A stretch of 64,000 nucleotides of DNA from Phragmites australis (lineage: Eukaryota > Streptophyta > Magnoliopsida > Poales > Poaceae). The stretch spans positions 9,903,001 to 9,967,000 of the forward strand of contig NC_084933.1 in NCBI RefSeq assembly GCF_958298935.1, in the 5' to 3' direction. A model generated the notes under the pieces. It ran no database searches, was not told where the DNA came from, and saw only the letters and a list, made by a program, of their open reading frames with translations. The translations under genes were made by a program, and so were the position numbers. This document shows positions 24,935 to 34,625 of this stretch, one piece after another (within the stretch, counting starts at the first letter, position 1; each line of letters starts with the position of its first letter).

Positions 24935-25978
24935 TATCGAATACTAGGTGGTGGAGGTGGGGTCACATACTCTCAAGCGTCTTACCACACTCTTGCAAGT
25001 GTTCTTACTAATCACCGCAGTTGGCACAACCGGTGGCTGGTTCGTGATACTTTATCGGGTGCGAGTGAGGTAGTTGCAAAGGGAGATACCGTTCTGATCG
25101 AGAGAAGGTGTAGCTTGGACAGGCAATATTGAGTAGCAAGGAATAGCAATTAATGAAATTAGATTATCAAATCTGAATAAAAGTCCACAGTACTCGTCAC
25201 AGTTTCTAGCCCGATCACGTTCCTAGAACTAGCTTAAGCAAGCCCAAGACTATATCAGACAAAAGCACAATGGAACAAAATTCGTAATGCAAATTGATTC
25301 TCTCTTTTTTTAATTCTCTGTCTTTTTGCACTCTTTGCTTTCTTTCTTTTTTTTTGCACTCTTTGCTTCTTGCTTGCTTTTTTTTGCGAATGTGACACAA
25401 ACTCAAAACTCTTCTACTAACTTCTCTAAGTCGAAAGAGGTATATGGGTCACAAAATTTTTCCAGAGAGCAAGGGTATAAAGGTAATAAAAATATACTCT
25501 CTCTCTCTCTCTGAACTTTGGCAACCTTTGTTTTCGGCTATGGTGGTCGGATCCGAGAAGGTGGGTGACTCTGACTAAGTGGTCGGATCCGAGAAGGTGG
25601 GCGAATCCGACTAGGTGGTCACGGTGACTAGGTGGTTAGACCCAAGTGGGTGGTCGGTGTACCTGGTGGGACCCCGAGTGGGTGGTTGGAGTGATTGGTC
25701 GGAACCCTGAGTAGGTAGTCGGAATGGCTAGTGGTCGAACCCGAGTAGATTGGTTGACTCGACTAGTGGTCGAACACGAGTAGATTGTCAAATTCGAGTA
25801 GGTGATCGAACACAACTAGTGGTCAAACCTGAGTTGTTGGTCGAACTTGACTAGTGGTCGACATGGCCTGTGACACAATCTCGACAAAAGCAGACAAGGG
25901 CAAATCGAGATACACGACGACTAAGACAACAAAGACTCGATACTAGAATATAGAACACGATGACTCGACCAGCTTCTT
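24935..25978 (-). repeat. Right arm of large inverted repeat (Gypsy leader, minus orientation)
   Basis: A second copy of the same leader pointing left. It carries an extra segment of about 85 bp (25006-25089) absent from the left arm, and a CT microsatellite at 25497-25514. Homology stops at about 25978, before any LTR or primer site, so this copy has lost its 5' LTR. Confidence 0.88.
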
Positions 25979-26937
25979 TGGCTGGCAGTTTGCGAAGTGC
26001 ATGTATGTGAAAGCTGCAGAGCTAGATTTTTGGCCCTATTAACATCAGGCTCACACGAAGATAAAAAGACAAATGATAGTGTTTAGAGTTAGCTACTAGA
26101 TCTACAGCTCATATCAGTTCAACACACCAACCAGCATAGAGATCTAGGGGAAGTGAAGACCTGTAGTAAAAAACTCAAGAAAAACAATGACCTCCCCCTC
26201 GCCTCTTTGGTGGACGGTAACTAGGCTTCGCTAGCACTGCGCATCTAGCCTTTCTCCACTAGGGATTTAATGTGCCCTTCGGTGCACTGACTGAATCTAA
26301 AGTAAGGCATTGATGGAGCCATAGTGCTCACGCGTTGAAGCTAGGTCTTTGCCATGTCACCGAATGGGAAAAAGGGTGAAGCACTAGACAAAACGAAGGG
26401 CACACTACCCGATGTGTTTGCACAATAGCAACAAGATAACCAGAAAAGGAATGAGAGCACAGAATGAGAGCACAAAGGGGTGAAGAAAAGAATTACCACA
26501 AGGGGGAGGGGTAGCCCATATATATATATACCCCACACCTAGGGCACGTTTTCGAAAAACCTAGAGCACGTCACATCACATGATCGCATGTACGGTATAT
26601 CATAACATGGCAAGTCCTGACACACGGGGCCCATAAAGTCCAAGTCACATCTCCACGACGAGAGAACCATGGGCATGGGGGCCACACGTGGCGAAAAGGA
26701 CGTAGAACTGCCAAATGGGTCTCCATAATGACCTCGAGAGTACCAGTGCCATCATACGGCACCATAATGGCATACGGCGTATACGCCGAAATGATTGGAT
26801 TCCCATGGGAAATCGCAACCGTTGCCACCCAACCCCAAGCGATGTGCGACTATTCACTCCCTAAAACTGGCTTAGTCTACCACATATAAATACTAAACTC
26901 ACCATTGTGAGCCTCACATAACGTTCACACTCAATCA
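25979..26937. other. Repeat-like stretch, no gene seen
   Basis: Sits between the broken Gypsy leader and the Tat-like insertion. It has a short TA microsatellite near 26520 and no recognisable domain. It is probably the target element, possibly an LTR, of the 26943-29654 insertion. Confidence 0.3.
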
Positions 26938-27135
26938 ATAGTTGTCGGTGTATCAGGAACCAAGGGTCCCCGAATCCCGAGGCCAGGCCAGCCATCCCCT
27001 ACCTGGCGCGCCAACTGTCGGAGGATTATCCCAGGTTGCCTTCTGGGGCTCCGCCGCCACCTCCGGCAGGGCGAGACGGTCGTGGGGGTCGACGTCGACG
27101 TAGAACCAATCACGCTGCCACTCCTCCCACTTGCT

Positions 27136-27627
27136 TCACAGCACCTGGAGGATGTACCGCTCCCCCATGCCGTCCCGTAGCCGGAGATTACAGCAGCCCA
27201 CGACGTCCACAGTGGAGTAGCCCCTCTTCTTCCCGGCAGATCGCAGCGCGAAGAAATGCCGGAGGAGCGTCACCAACGGCGCCACTCCCACGAACATCTC
27301 GCAGAAGTGGGCGAATACTGCCAGCACGACGACCGAGTTGGGGCTCAGATGCACCAGCTGAATGCCGTAGGTGTCGAGGACTTGAAGAAAAAACGTCGAG
27401 AACGGCGGCACCAGCCCTGCCGCCACGAAAGATGTGAACAGGACGATGCGCCCGGGGCAGGTCGTCGCCGGCGGGAAGCTCGCCGGCGTCACCACCAGGG
27501 CCCCCTGCTGGCCCTCGGGGACTAACAGCTTCCTGATCTTCCCCGCCGCCTCTTCATTCGTCAGGCGAGACTCCGGCAATACGCCATCCGGAGTCCCGTC
27601 GCAGCGGCTTCCTCCAGCTCTCGGCAT
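27136..27627 (-). CDS. Antisense ORF of Tat-like element (Transposase_28-type, 'putative gypsy type transposon' domain)
   Basis: 163 uninterrupted codons on the minus strand. The core GRIVLFTSFVAAGLVPPF..., FLQVLDTYGIQLVHLSPN, then VVVLAVFAHFCEMFVGV resembles the Pfam 'putative gypsy type transposon' (Transposase_28) family, common in grass genomes. It lies antisense to the element, just before the polypurine tract, the position known for extra antisense ORFs in Tat elements. A TATA box (TATAAAAGG, 27777-27785 on minus) lies about 150 bp upstream, so it may have its own promoter. High GC and no stop suggest a recent insertion. Its function is unknown. Confidence 0.75.
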   Translation of the reverse strand: MPRAGGSRCDGTPDGVLPESRLTNEEAAGKIRKLLVPEGQQGALVVTPASFPPATTCPGRIVLFTSFVAAGLVPPFSTFFLQVLDTYGIQLVHLSPNSVVVLAVFAHFCEMFVGVAPLVTLLRHFFALRSAGKKRGYSTVDVVGCCNLRLRDGMGERYILQVL

Positions 27628-27776
27628 TTCGTCGGGGGGGGGGGGGATATGGTCTGGATGGCGGAAAGGAAGATGAGCTCTGATCGCCTAGGAGATTCTA
27701 AGGGCTCAAGAGCGCGAAGGAAGCAAGAGCATGATCACGAGATGGCGTAAAGAGGAGGGCACTTCACTCCCCTCCC

Positions 27777-27785
27777 CCTTTTATA
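27777..27785 (-). promoter_or_regulatory. TATA box for the antisense ORF
   Basis: TATAAAAGG on the minus strand, about 150 bp before the ATG at 27627. Confidence 0.6.
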
Positions 27786-28125
27786 CCTCAGAGAATTCAA
27801 ACGTCTCCTGCCACGGCACACTCGGCGTGACAGTTTCCTCGATCGACGCAACTGCCAGGCGAGTCTCCCACAGGTCGTGCAGTGTCAGCGGTTACCAGGC
27901 GTACTTTCCTCGATCTGCGCGGTTGCCGCACGTGCCGCCCGTCCCGTTGTCATGCCCTTCGAGAGTTGTGTGGACGCGTGTCCATTCATCTCCCCGTTGG
28001 GCCGTACCAAAGGCCCAGATCGAAGGGGCCACCTTCCGAAAGCTTGCCACGTGGCGTCCACACCGGCTTCGGCCTCATTCGCGACGAAGGGCCCATCCGC
28101 AGTCTCTGGGCCATCGCCTGCCAAT

Positions 28126-28140
28126 GGGCCCGGGGGCTAC
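28126..28140 (+). other. Polypurine tract
   Basis: GGGCCCGGGGGCTAC lies directly before the 3' LTR start TGTCGG; plus-strand cDNA primes from such tracts. Confidence 0.75.
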
Positions 28141-29654
28141 TGTCGGTGTATCAGGAACCAGGGGTCCCCGAATCCCGAGGCCAGGCTAGCCATCCGCCAC
28201 ATGGTGCCATCTCGTGAGGTCTCTCTTATGGGATGAGGAAAGGCCAAGTCCTGGGAGAAGGTGCTCGGGGCCACGGTTGGTGGCCCCCGAGTACCCCAGT
28301 ACCCCGATGATCCACGGAATCCGAGCACCGGGAAGAAAGTGCTCAGGGAGGTGCCTGGTCACCCCTGAGCAACCTAGTCCCCCGACGATCAGAAGAGCTA
28401 AGTACCGGGAGAGAGTGCTCGGGGCTACGTGCGACAGCTCCCGAGCGCTCGGTTCCCCGAAGATCCGTACAAGAGTGCTCGGGAGAGAGTGCTCGGGGCT
28501 GCACGTGGCAGCCCCCGAGCACTCGGTTCCCCGAGGGTTCGTGCAAGAGTGCTCGGGAGAGAGTGCTCGGGGAGGTGAACAGTACCTCCGAGCACCCGGC
28601 ACCCCGAGGACAAGGATGGGCATTCTCGGGAGAGAGTGCTCGGGGATGTGAACAGTACCCCCGAGCACTCGGTACCCCGACGACTCAGAAAGGCCTCCGA
28701 GGGGCCTACCGATGAGGTGTCAACCAGCTAGAGGTCCGAGGCCGCATTTAATGAGCGTGCGTGGCCTGACACCTCCAACTGCTCCCGTCGCGCTCAGCGT
28801 CAGTTCCTGCCACGTTTTGGCAGAGAGGCGTGGGGTCATTAATTGCACAGGTCCCGTCCTGTGCCGTCCGGCTTGTCTCAGGGTAACGTCGTGAGGATCA
28901 AGACGTTCCGTCTGCCACACTGCTGTGGTAGGGGAACAAGACAGGGCGAGCACACTGGGTTGCTCTGCGGCTGCCCGGTGGGCCCTCTCCACGGCGCCCG
29001 TTGCCAGGGCATTTATGGTGATGGGCGACCGGGAGTGCGATGCATTTTCCACCCCCGGTCACCTCACCCAAAAGAAATGATGACGCCCTTTCCATTTATG
29101 GTGTCTTGGAACTCGAGCCCCCTCCTTCCCGTTCAGGGCATGTCTCGGCCGGCGGGTACTTAAAACAGAAGGCGGCACAGAAGCAAAGATAGAGCCATCC
29201 TGAGGAACAACAATGAGAGACAACACCAACAACGGCGAAAAAACCCCAACCCCAAGACGAACCAGACCCACAACGAGAGTTCGGGAGTAGACACAAAGAA
29301 CACAGCGCAAGAGAGACACTGTGAGCAAGGTTGAGCCCAGTTCCAGCCGAAGAATAAGGAGCCTCAAGCTCTTAGTTAGGCCAACATCCTTGTGACCAGC
29401 AACATCCTTGAGCGACTTCCTCAGGACAGTTATAGTATCCATACAGGAGTAGGGTATTACGCCCCCGTGCGGCCCGAACCTGTCTAAATTCTGGTGCATT
29501 TCCTTCATCTTGCACTAGGTCGTCACCCCCACCACCGGCCGTTGCATTCATTCCCATTTATTTCTCCGACGAACTTATTCAGGATCATCCCCCCGGCCGA
29601 ATCTCTAAAAAGGGGTCTCTCGGGATCCCTGCGACAGGAGTTAATCCTCTGACA
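28141..29654 (+). repeat. 3' LTR of the Tat-like element
   Basis: 1,514 bp, beginning TGTCGGTGTATCAGG and ending CTCTGACA. It carries a GC-rich hairpin array (28240-28690) in the first third. It sits next to the polypurine tract on the left and the ATAGT duplication on the right. Confidence 0.85.
28240..28690 (+). repeat. Tandem hairpin array in the LTR
   Basis: Six or so units of about 65-80 bp, each with GAGAGTGCTCGGGG then a spacer and CCCCGAGCACTCGG, so every unit can fold into a stem. Confidence 0.85.
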
Positions 29655-29659
29655 ATAGT

Positions 29660-31130
29660 CTTGTTCATCATCCAGACAGTGACATAAAAAAACTAAGTGA
29701 AGCCCCACAAAGAATCATGGAGTGGGTGAAACTCATGTGGCCAGCCCTCCACGCCATCACTGTTCCTTGATGAGCCGAAGGACTTCGTGTCCTTCAGGGA
29801 TATCTCGCCGGGTGGTGTTACAATGTTCGTCGCGAAGAACACCCGCATTTCGTCCCCTAGATCCTTCAGACAAATGAGGTCAATGCATTAGGTGAAGTGC
29901 CATTCTATTCATTGACTAAGGAGCAGACTTTCGTTGTTCGTGTCCCTTCGTTCATGGGGCGAAGAACAATAGTTACGACTTTTGAGGGGAGCTATTCCAT
30001 AAGGTTTGACTGCGATTATGGCTCTGTGAGGGTCATCAACCCACTGACCAGAGAACAAATTGGCTTGCCCGAACTCCTAGGATAGGCTCGTTATCAGAAC
30101 CCAAAGGGATTCTTTGTACGACTGAAGCCTGGGATCAAGCCGGGGAAGATCATAGTAATCTACATGTAGAGTAACCGCTACCTGACAATTGGAGAACACC
30201 TCGAGGAAGCGGCATGGTGGCGAGTAGGTAGCAATGAGGGCTTGACATCAGAGCCGACGGAAGACCTTTGGGCACACATCTGGCCCAAGGGGGGAAACGG
30301 CGTGGGTCTTTTGGGCAAGGGGCCATATGCTCCTCCTTTGGAGTGACAAGTTGTGGATGACACTACTCAATAACATCCACTAGTCTTCACCCCTACGAGC
30401 GTTGCATAGCTTCGAAGACCAAAATGTGCCTAGTTGAAACCTCATAGGTCTTGTAGACTGGAGCACAACCCCAAAGCTCCACGACAAGATCATACTACAA
30501 AGCTGGGATGACACATGGTACATCATCGCAGGGGATAGGAACCTCGCAGGCCTTCGCGAAGCCTGCATCCATTTCCATAGTTGACTTCATGGTTGAGGTA
30601 GGGCCCAATACTTTGTGTGGCAGTGGGACATCGCAGTGAATGCCCTAGCTATTAGCCATACCGTCCTCGCAGAACACTAGTGGGCACTAGGCACTTGGTT
30701 CGTACCAAACCTAGAGTATGGTGCCTCTTGTAAAGGGGGTGAAGCATTCATCTTCATGCAACACATAGCTATTTGGTATAGGAAATAACTGGAGGGATGA
30801 TGCCATCATGCGAACGATGTATTTTGTTTTCACCGCACGATAGCATAGGGCCACACCCTTATTTAATATATATTTCATATCTTTCATTCTGTAACACAAG
30901 TTAACTTTGCCATTTTTAGGATTTGACTTCCACCGGCCAAAGGGGGGACTATGACGAGGGTACCATCCCACTATCTAAAGATTCTCAGCTTCACCCCCCC
31001 CCCCACCCCCTCCAAAGTCAGGACCAAAACTGCGAAGGGGCCACTATTGGTGGAATGATACCACGTGGGCCCCCGTTCATTGACTTTGGCCACAATAGTC
31101 AAATCCTAAAAGCTGAAACAACGAGGCTAA
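29660..31130 (+). other. Retroelement-like or captured coding debris
   Basis: Plus-strand reading near 29890-30084 is open (SLTKEQTFVVRVPSFMGR..., VRVINPLTREQIGLPELL), reminiscent of plant F-box-associated DUF295 proteins, then meets stops at 30085 and 30169. A second open patch at about 30430-30760 (WSTTPKLHDKIILQSWDD, WDIAVNALAISHTVLAEH) is not recognised. A C-run at 30995 and short repeats follow. Probably decayed element or captured gene sequence; family assignment is weak. Confidence 0.3.
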
Positions 31131-31530
31131 TGTTAGAGTAAGGAAAATTTCCCTTTATGCTTTGTAAGAGTTAGCCTTGAGAAGGCATGGCGAAGCCCAA
31201 GATACGAAGCTCGGAGGCGAAGCCCGAAGGCCAAAGGAGCACGATGGAGCCCGAAGGACGAAGAGAGTAGCGAAGCTTTAAGGCTAAAGGAAGGTGGTGC
31301 AAAGATCTTCGGTGGCATAGCGAAGGCTCACCAAATAAGAAACCCACAAGTTAGCCAGAACCTGATGAGGAAAGGGCCGAAGGGAGATCATCAATAGCTT
31401 AAACTGAGGGTTTAGTCTATGTCCCTTAGGACACATGTCGGGATTCCGTTGCTTAGGGCAATATATAGAGACAATGACCATAATACTCCTGAGATATTCT
31501 AGAATATTCCCTAGTGTTGGCAGATTCATG
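31131..31530 (+). repeat. LTR-like fragment rich in CGAAGCCCGAAG hexamers
   Basis: Repeated GCGAAGCCCGAAGG-type phrases, then GGCAATATATAGAGAC (TATA-like). This resembles the LTRs of large grass Gypsy families. No partner LTR found. Confidence 0.4.
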
Positions 31531-31549
31531 TGGATAAGAGATAAAGATG

Positions 31550-33930
31550 TCTATACTAATATAAAGCACCAGTTTTATTGTTCGTCCTCCCCTCATATCC
31601 CACCTCCCATCTAATCTAATAAAAAACTAGAATAAAGGGAAAACTGTGAAAATATAAAACCATGGAAAACCTGTCGACCCACGTAACCTTCGACCCACCT
31701 GTGATGCCTCTGTCCACCCCATACGCTGCCACCCCGACTTTGTGTGCGTCTCCCCGCCCCCAACCCAATCTTGGTGACAATCTCCATTGCTGCCACACCT
31801 CTACCACCTCTCTCCACCTGTGTGCACCTGTCTTCTACTCAAGACTGCCAGCCAGAGCTCTCCTTATCCAATAGTGCTCTCTTATAGCCCACCATGGCCG
31901 AGTGCCTCGTCGCAGCAGCCGCACTCCGTGCCACCGACACGCCACCTTCTGCACGTGTCTTCTTCTTGTCCTTTACTGATCCCTCAGCCACTGATGATGG
32001 TGACCCAGTCAGCCCAGCAAAGAGTGAGGAGTGACTCAGACATGGTCAATAACCACAGTTCGAACTGCACAATTACAGCTCCAATGACACCTGACGCATT
32101 CCATGGCAACCGCTGAGCCTACCGGAGAATGTGGAGGACTTGGAGGTGGTTATCCCTTTATAACACTAGAAAAAAGGTTCGATATTTCTTCCATTCTCTG
32201 CTACTGACCTCTCTTTTTTTACTGCTTCCCTTCTCTGCTACTGGCTGGGGAGGAGAGGTCGCCGAGGAGGAGGAGGAGAGAGGTGTCGCCGCCGAGCTCA
32301 AAGAGTTTGTTCCTTGCTGCCTTGCTGCCCATGCAGCTCACAGTCCTTCTGCAAAATGGTAAGCTTGGTGCAGTGGGCTGCTTGAGCGAGTGTGGTTCTT
32401 AAGCGTTGTACATTAGTAGCTCTTTTTTGTTGTTATGCAAATCCCATTTTTCTAATTTATGCAAACGTTGTATTACAAAACCTACTATGGTGATTCTAGG
32501 ATTTTGATTGAAAATCATGCATTGGAGCGATGTGTGCTGTGTATAGTTTTTCATTGTATTAGAGTGAGGCAGTGAATTACATATTAAAACTGAGCCCCAT
32601 CAAGATTCTGTATGTACTGAGGATCATATGATGTGTGTACCATCAAAGCTAATTTTGGTAGTGAGAAGTCTCAGGTATCTTTTCAGCTACGTTGAATGTC
32701 TTTGTCCTGCATTTTGCAGCAACCGAAGTAAGAAATTGGCTACTGAGTTTAACTTGCTTCATCTGGTTCTTATTATTTTACTGCAGAATTTTGGAAAGGA
32801 GAAGAATAGATAAGGTAGCAAGGAGAGCAGGAGATCTCAGCAACCACTTAGCTCAAGAGGTGTACCATATTTGCTTTCAGCATTTTTATTTTACCATGCA
32901 CTGCTTTGAATTCCAAAGTTCTTTAGTTTAGTTGCCTTCCAAGTTCCTAGTTGATTGATGATTGATTTATGTGATGCTTGTTGGTTTCCAGTTTAGTTCA
33001 TTTCTTTCATTTTGGTGTTGCTTTCGTCTTTCATAATTGTAGAAATTCTTGGCATTTGGAATGCAAACAAGTGCCATACTTATTTATTTCCCATCTTTCT
33101 AGATCAGTTGGGCCACAATGAGACGGTGTTATGCCTGGTAGGTCAAGCTCTCCAGTGGCTGGCAAGGTGAATTGCTTCCCTCTCATTCACTATAGCTACC
33201 CTTCTGCTCTTTTGTCTTGTTAGTTTAGAGTAGTTGACCTTTGTCTGGTTCATCTTGTTTGTGTTATCAGATTGGTTTTTCATCTTGTTTGTACATATTT
33301 AAATTAAGAATGAAATGAGTTAAAGATTTGGTCTTTCCTATAAGATTTTGTGTGTGCTAGGATGGCCTTTTCCATCTTATTTGTATTATTAGAGATTCAA
33401 TTTTGACAGAGAAAATTGCATTTCTCGATTTTGATAAAAGTGTTTATGATTGGCATACACCTTTTCTATTTTTGACGTGCAGCACTGGTTTAATTCTGGA
33501 AATTATGGCTAAAATACTTCTAGAAATCTCATGTTAATCCTTGAGATTAGATACTGTAATTTCAGTCTAAAATACTGCATGATTACTTTTGGCGATTACT
33601 GCTATCTTGGTTCAACTAGTGATTTTTAGCAATTGATTTTGTCCATTTTCATACGTATTTGGTGATTACTGCTATCTTGGTTCAACCACTGATTTTTAGC
33701 AACTGATTGAAGTGATAGTAATTTTGACTTGATAGGAGCTATTGTCATTTGCAATTAATTCTCCTTTCTTTTAAACTTATGAGCCTCAACTTATAACATG
33801 ATAGCAAATGGCAATTCTGTATGATAATGAAAAGGCAACAAATTAAAGAGGTTGGAATTAGGTAATGTATCACCAACAAGACTTGTAGAATGAACAAAAG
33901 GACTATGGAGCAAACTTGAAAAACATGGGA
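31550..33930 (+). mobile_element. Helitron-like segment with possible captured exons (3' end not found)
   Basis: Starts TCTATACTAATATAAAGCAC, which fits the 5' terminus pattern of grass Helitrons. The interior has exon-like pieces, such as an open GC-rich segment at 32129-32351 ending at AAATG|gtaagc, and 32787-32861 bounded by ctgcag and gtgtac, as expected of captured gene fragments. The base before the start is G rather than the usual A, and I found no hairpin plus CTAG end, so this is tentative. Confidence 0.35.
33595..33708 (+). repeat. Imperfect tandem duplication
   Basis: GATTACTGCTATCTTGGTTC occurs at 33594 and 33664, followed each time by AAC..(C/G)TGATTTTTAGCAA. Confidence 0.8.
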
Positions 33931-33934
33931 GGAA

Positions 33935-34612
33935 CACTACTACATAAACCCCTATATATACCGGCCCATCACTGCCGGTTCCTAATCAATTGACAGTGAT
34001 AGGGAATCATTGCCGGTTTATAAGACGCGTGGGAAAAATACAGTCATAGTAGCTTACAAACCGGCAGTGTATCGCAGCGAGCATGCAGACTTGGAAGCAT
34101 GTCTCGTTTGTAGTGCATCATGGTACAAGCGTGACCGTGATGATATCGATGGTGAAGGAAATAATAAAAAGCCTCCCGTCAAGGTGATGTGGTATTTTCC
34201 TATAGTCCCCCATTTGAAGCGTTTATTCGCGAACAAAAGGCATGCCGAACTATTACGGTGGCACACCGAGGATCGCAAGGATGATGGAATGCTGAGACAC
34301 CCCGCTGATTTTACGCAGTGGAGAAACATCGATAGGAAATACAAGGAGCACTTTGCAGAAGATGTGAGGAATATAAGATTTGGGTTGAGTACGGATGGGA
34401 TGAATCCATTCGGCAACATGAGCAGTAGTCATAGCACTTGGTCTGTGACTCTATGTATCTACAACCTTCCTCCTTGGTTGTATATAAAGCAGAAGTACAT
34501 TATGATATCGATGTTGATACCAGGGTCGAGGCAACCTAGCAACAATATCGATGTATACCTGAAACTATTAATAGAAGATCTTGTAATATTGTGGAACGAT
34601 GGTGTGTAGGTA
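33935..34612 (+). mobile_element. CACTA element left end joined to TNP2 fragment (copy 2)
   Basis: The CACTA terminus CACTACTACATAAACC begins at 33935, followed by subterminal repeats (CACTGCCGGTT, CATTGCCGGTTT, and inverted ACCGGCAGTG). Only about 130 bp in, the sequence becomes TNP2 coding sequence, well inside the normal reading frame. No right terminus (..TAGTG) is present, so the element is truncated at about 34612. Confidence 0.75.
34010..34609 (+). pseudogene. TNP2-like CACTA transposase fragment
   Basis: An uninterrupted 199-codon plus-strand frame. TNP2 motifs visible: CLVCSASWYKRDRDD (zinc-binding-like pair of Cys), PVKVMWYFPIVPHLKRLF, MLRHPADFTQWRNIDRKY, GLSTDGMNPFGNMSSSHS, LCIYNLPPWLYIKQKYI and MLIPGSRQPSNNIDVYL. 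Full TNP2 proteins are several times longer; the C-terminal two thirds are missing. The upstream part encodes subterminal repeat rather than the TNP2 N-terminus, so the start at 34010 is accidental. Confidence 0.8.
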
Positions 34613-34625
34613 TGGGATGCATACT

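Larger units (their letters stand above)
26943..29654 (+). mobile_element. Rearranged Tat-like Gypsy insertion with 5-bp target duplication
   Basis: The insertion starts TGTCGGTGTATCAGG (26943), ends CTCTGACA (29654) and is flanked on both sides by ATAGT (26938-26942 and 29655-29659). Contents: a head of about 60 bp identical in type to the 3' LTR start; then, inverted, a primer-site-like CCCCTACCTGGCGCGCCAA (26996-27014) and an LTR-end-like TGTCGGAGGATTA (27016); an antisense ORF; the polypurine tract GGGCCCGGGGGCTAC (28126-28140); and a full 3' LTR. Gag and pol are absent, so it is non-autonomous. Confidence 0.85.

Noticed and set aside
27635..27648. G-run as a regulatory G-quadruplex
   Set aside because: A simple homopolymer, possibly a length error; no evidence for function.
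28186..28668. 160-aa minus ORF and overlapping plus ORFs within the LTR
   Set aside because: They arise from the repeated hairpin units; the peptide is an internal repeat, not a gene.
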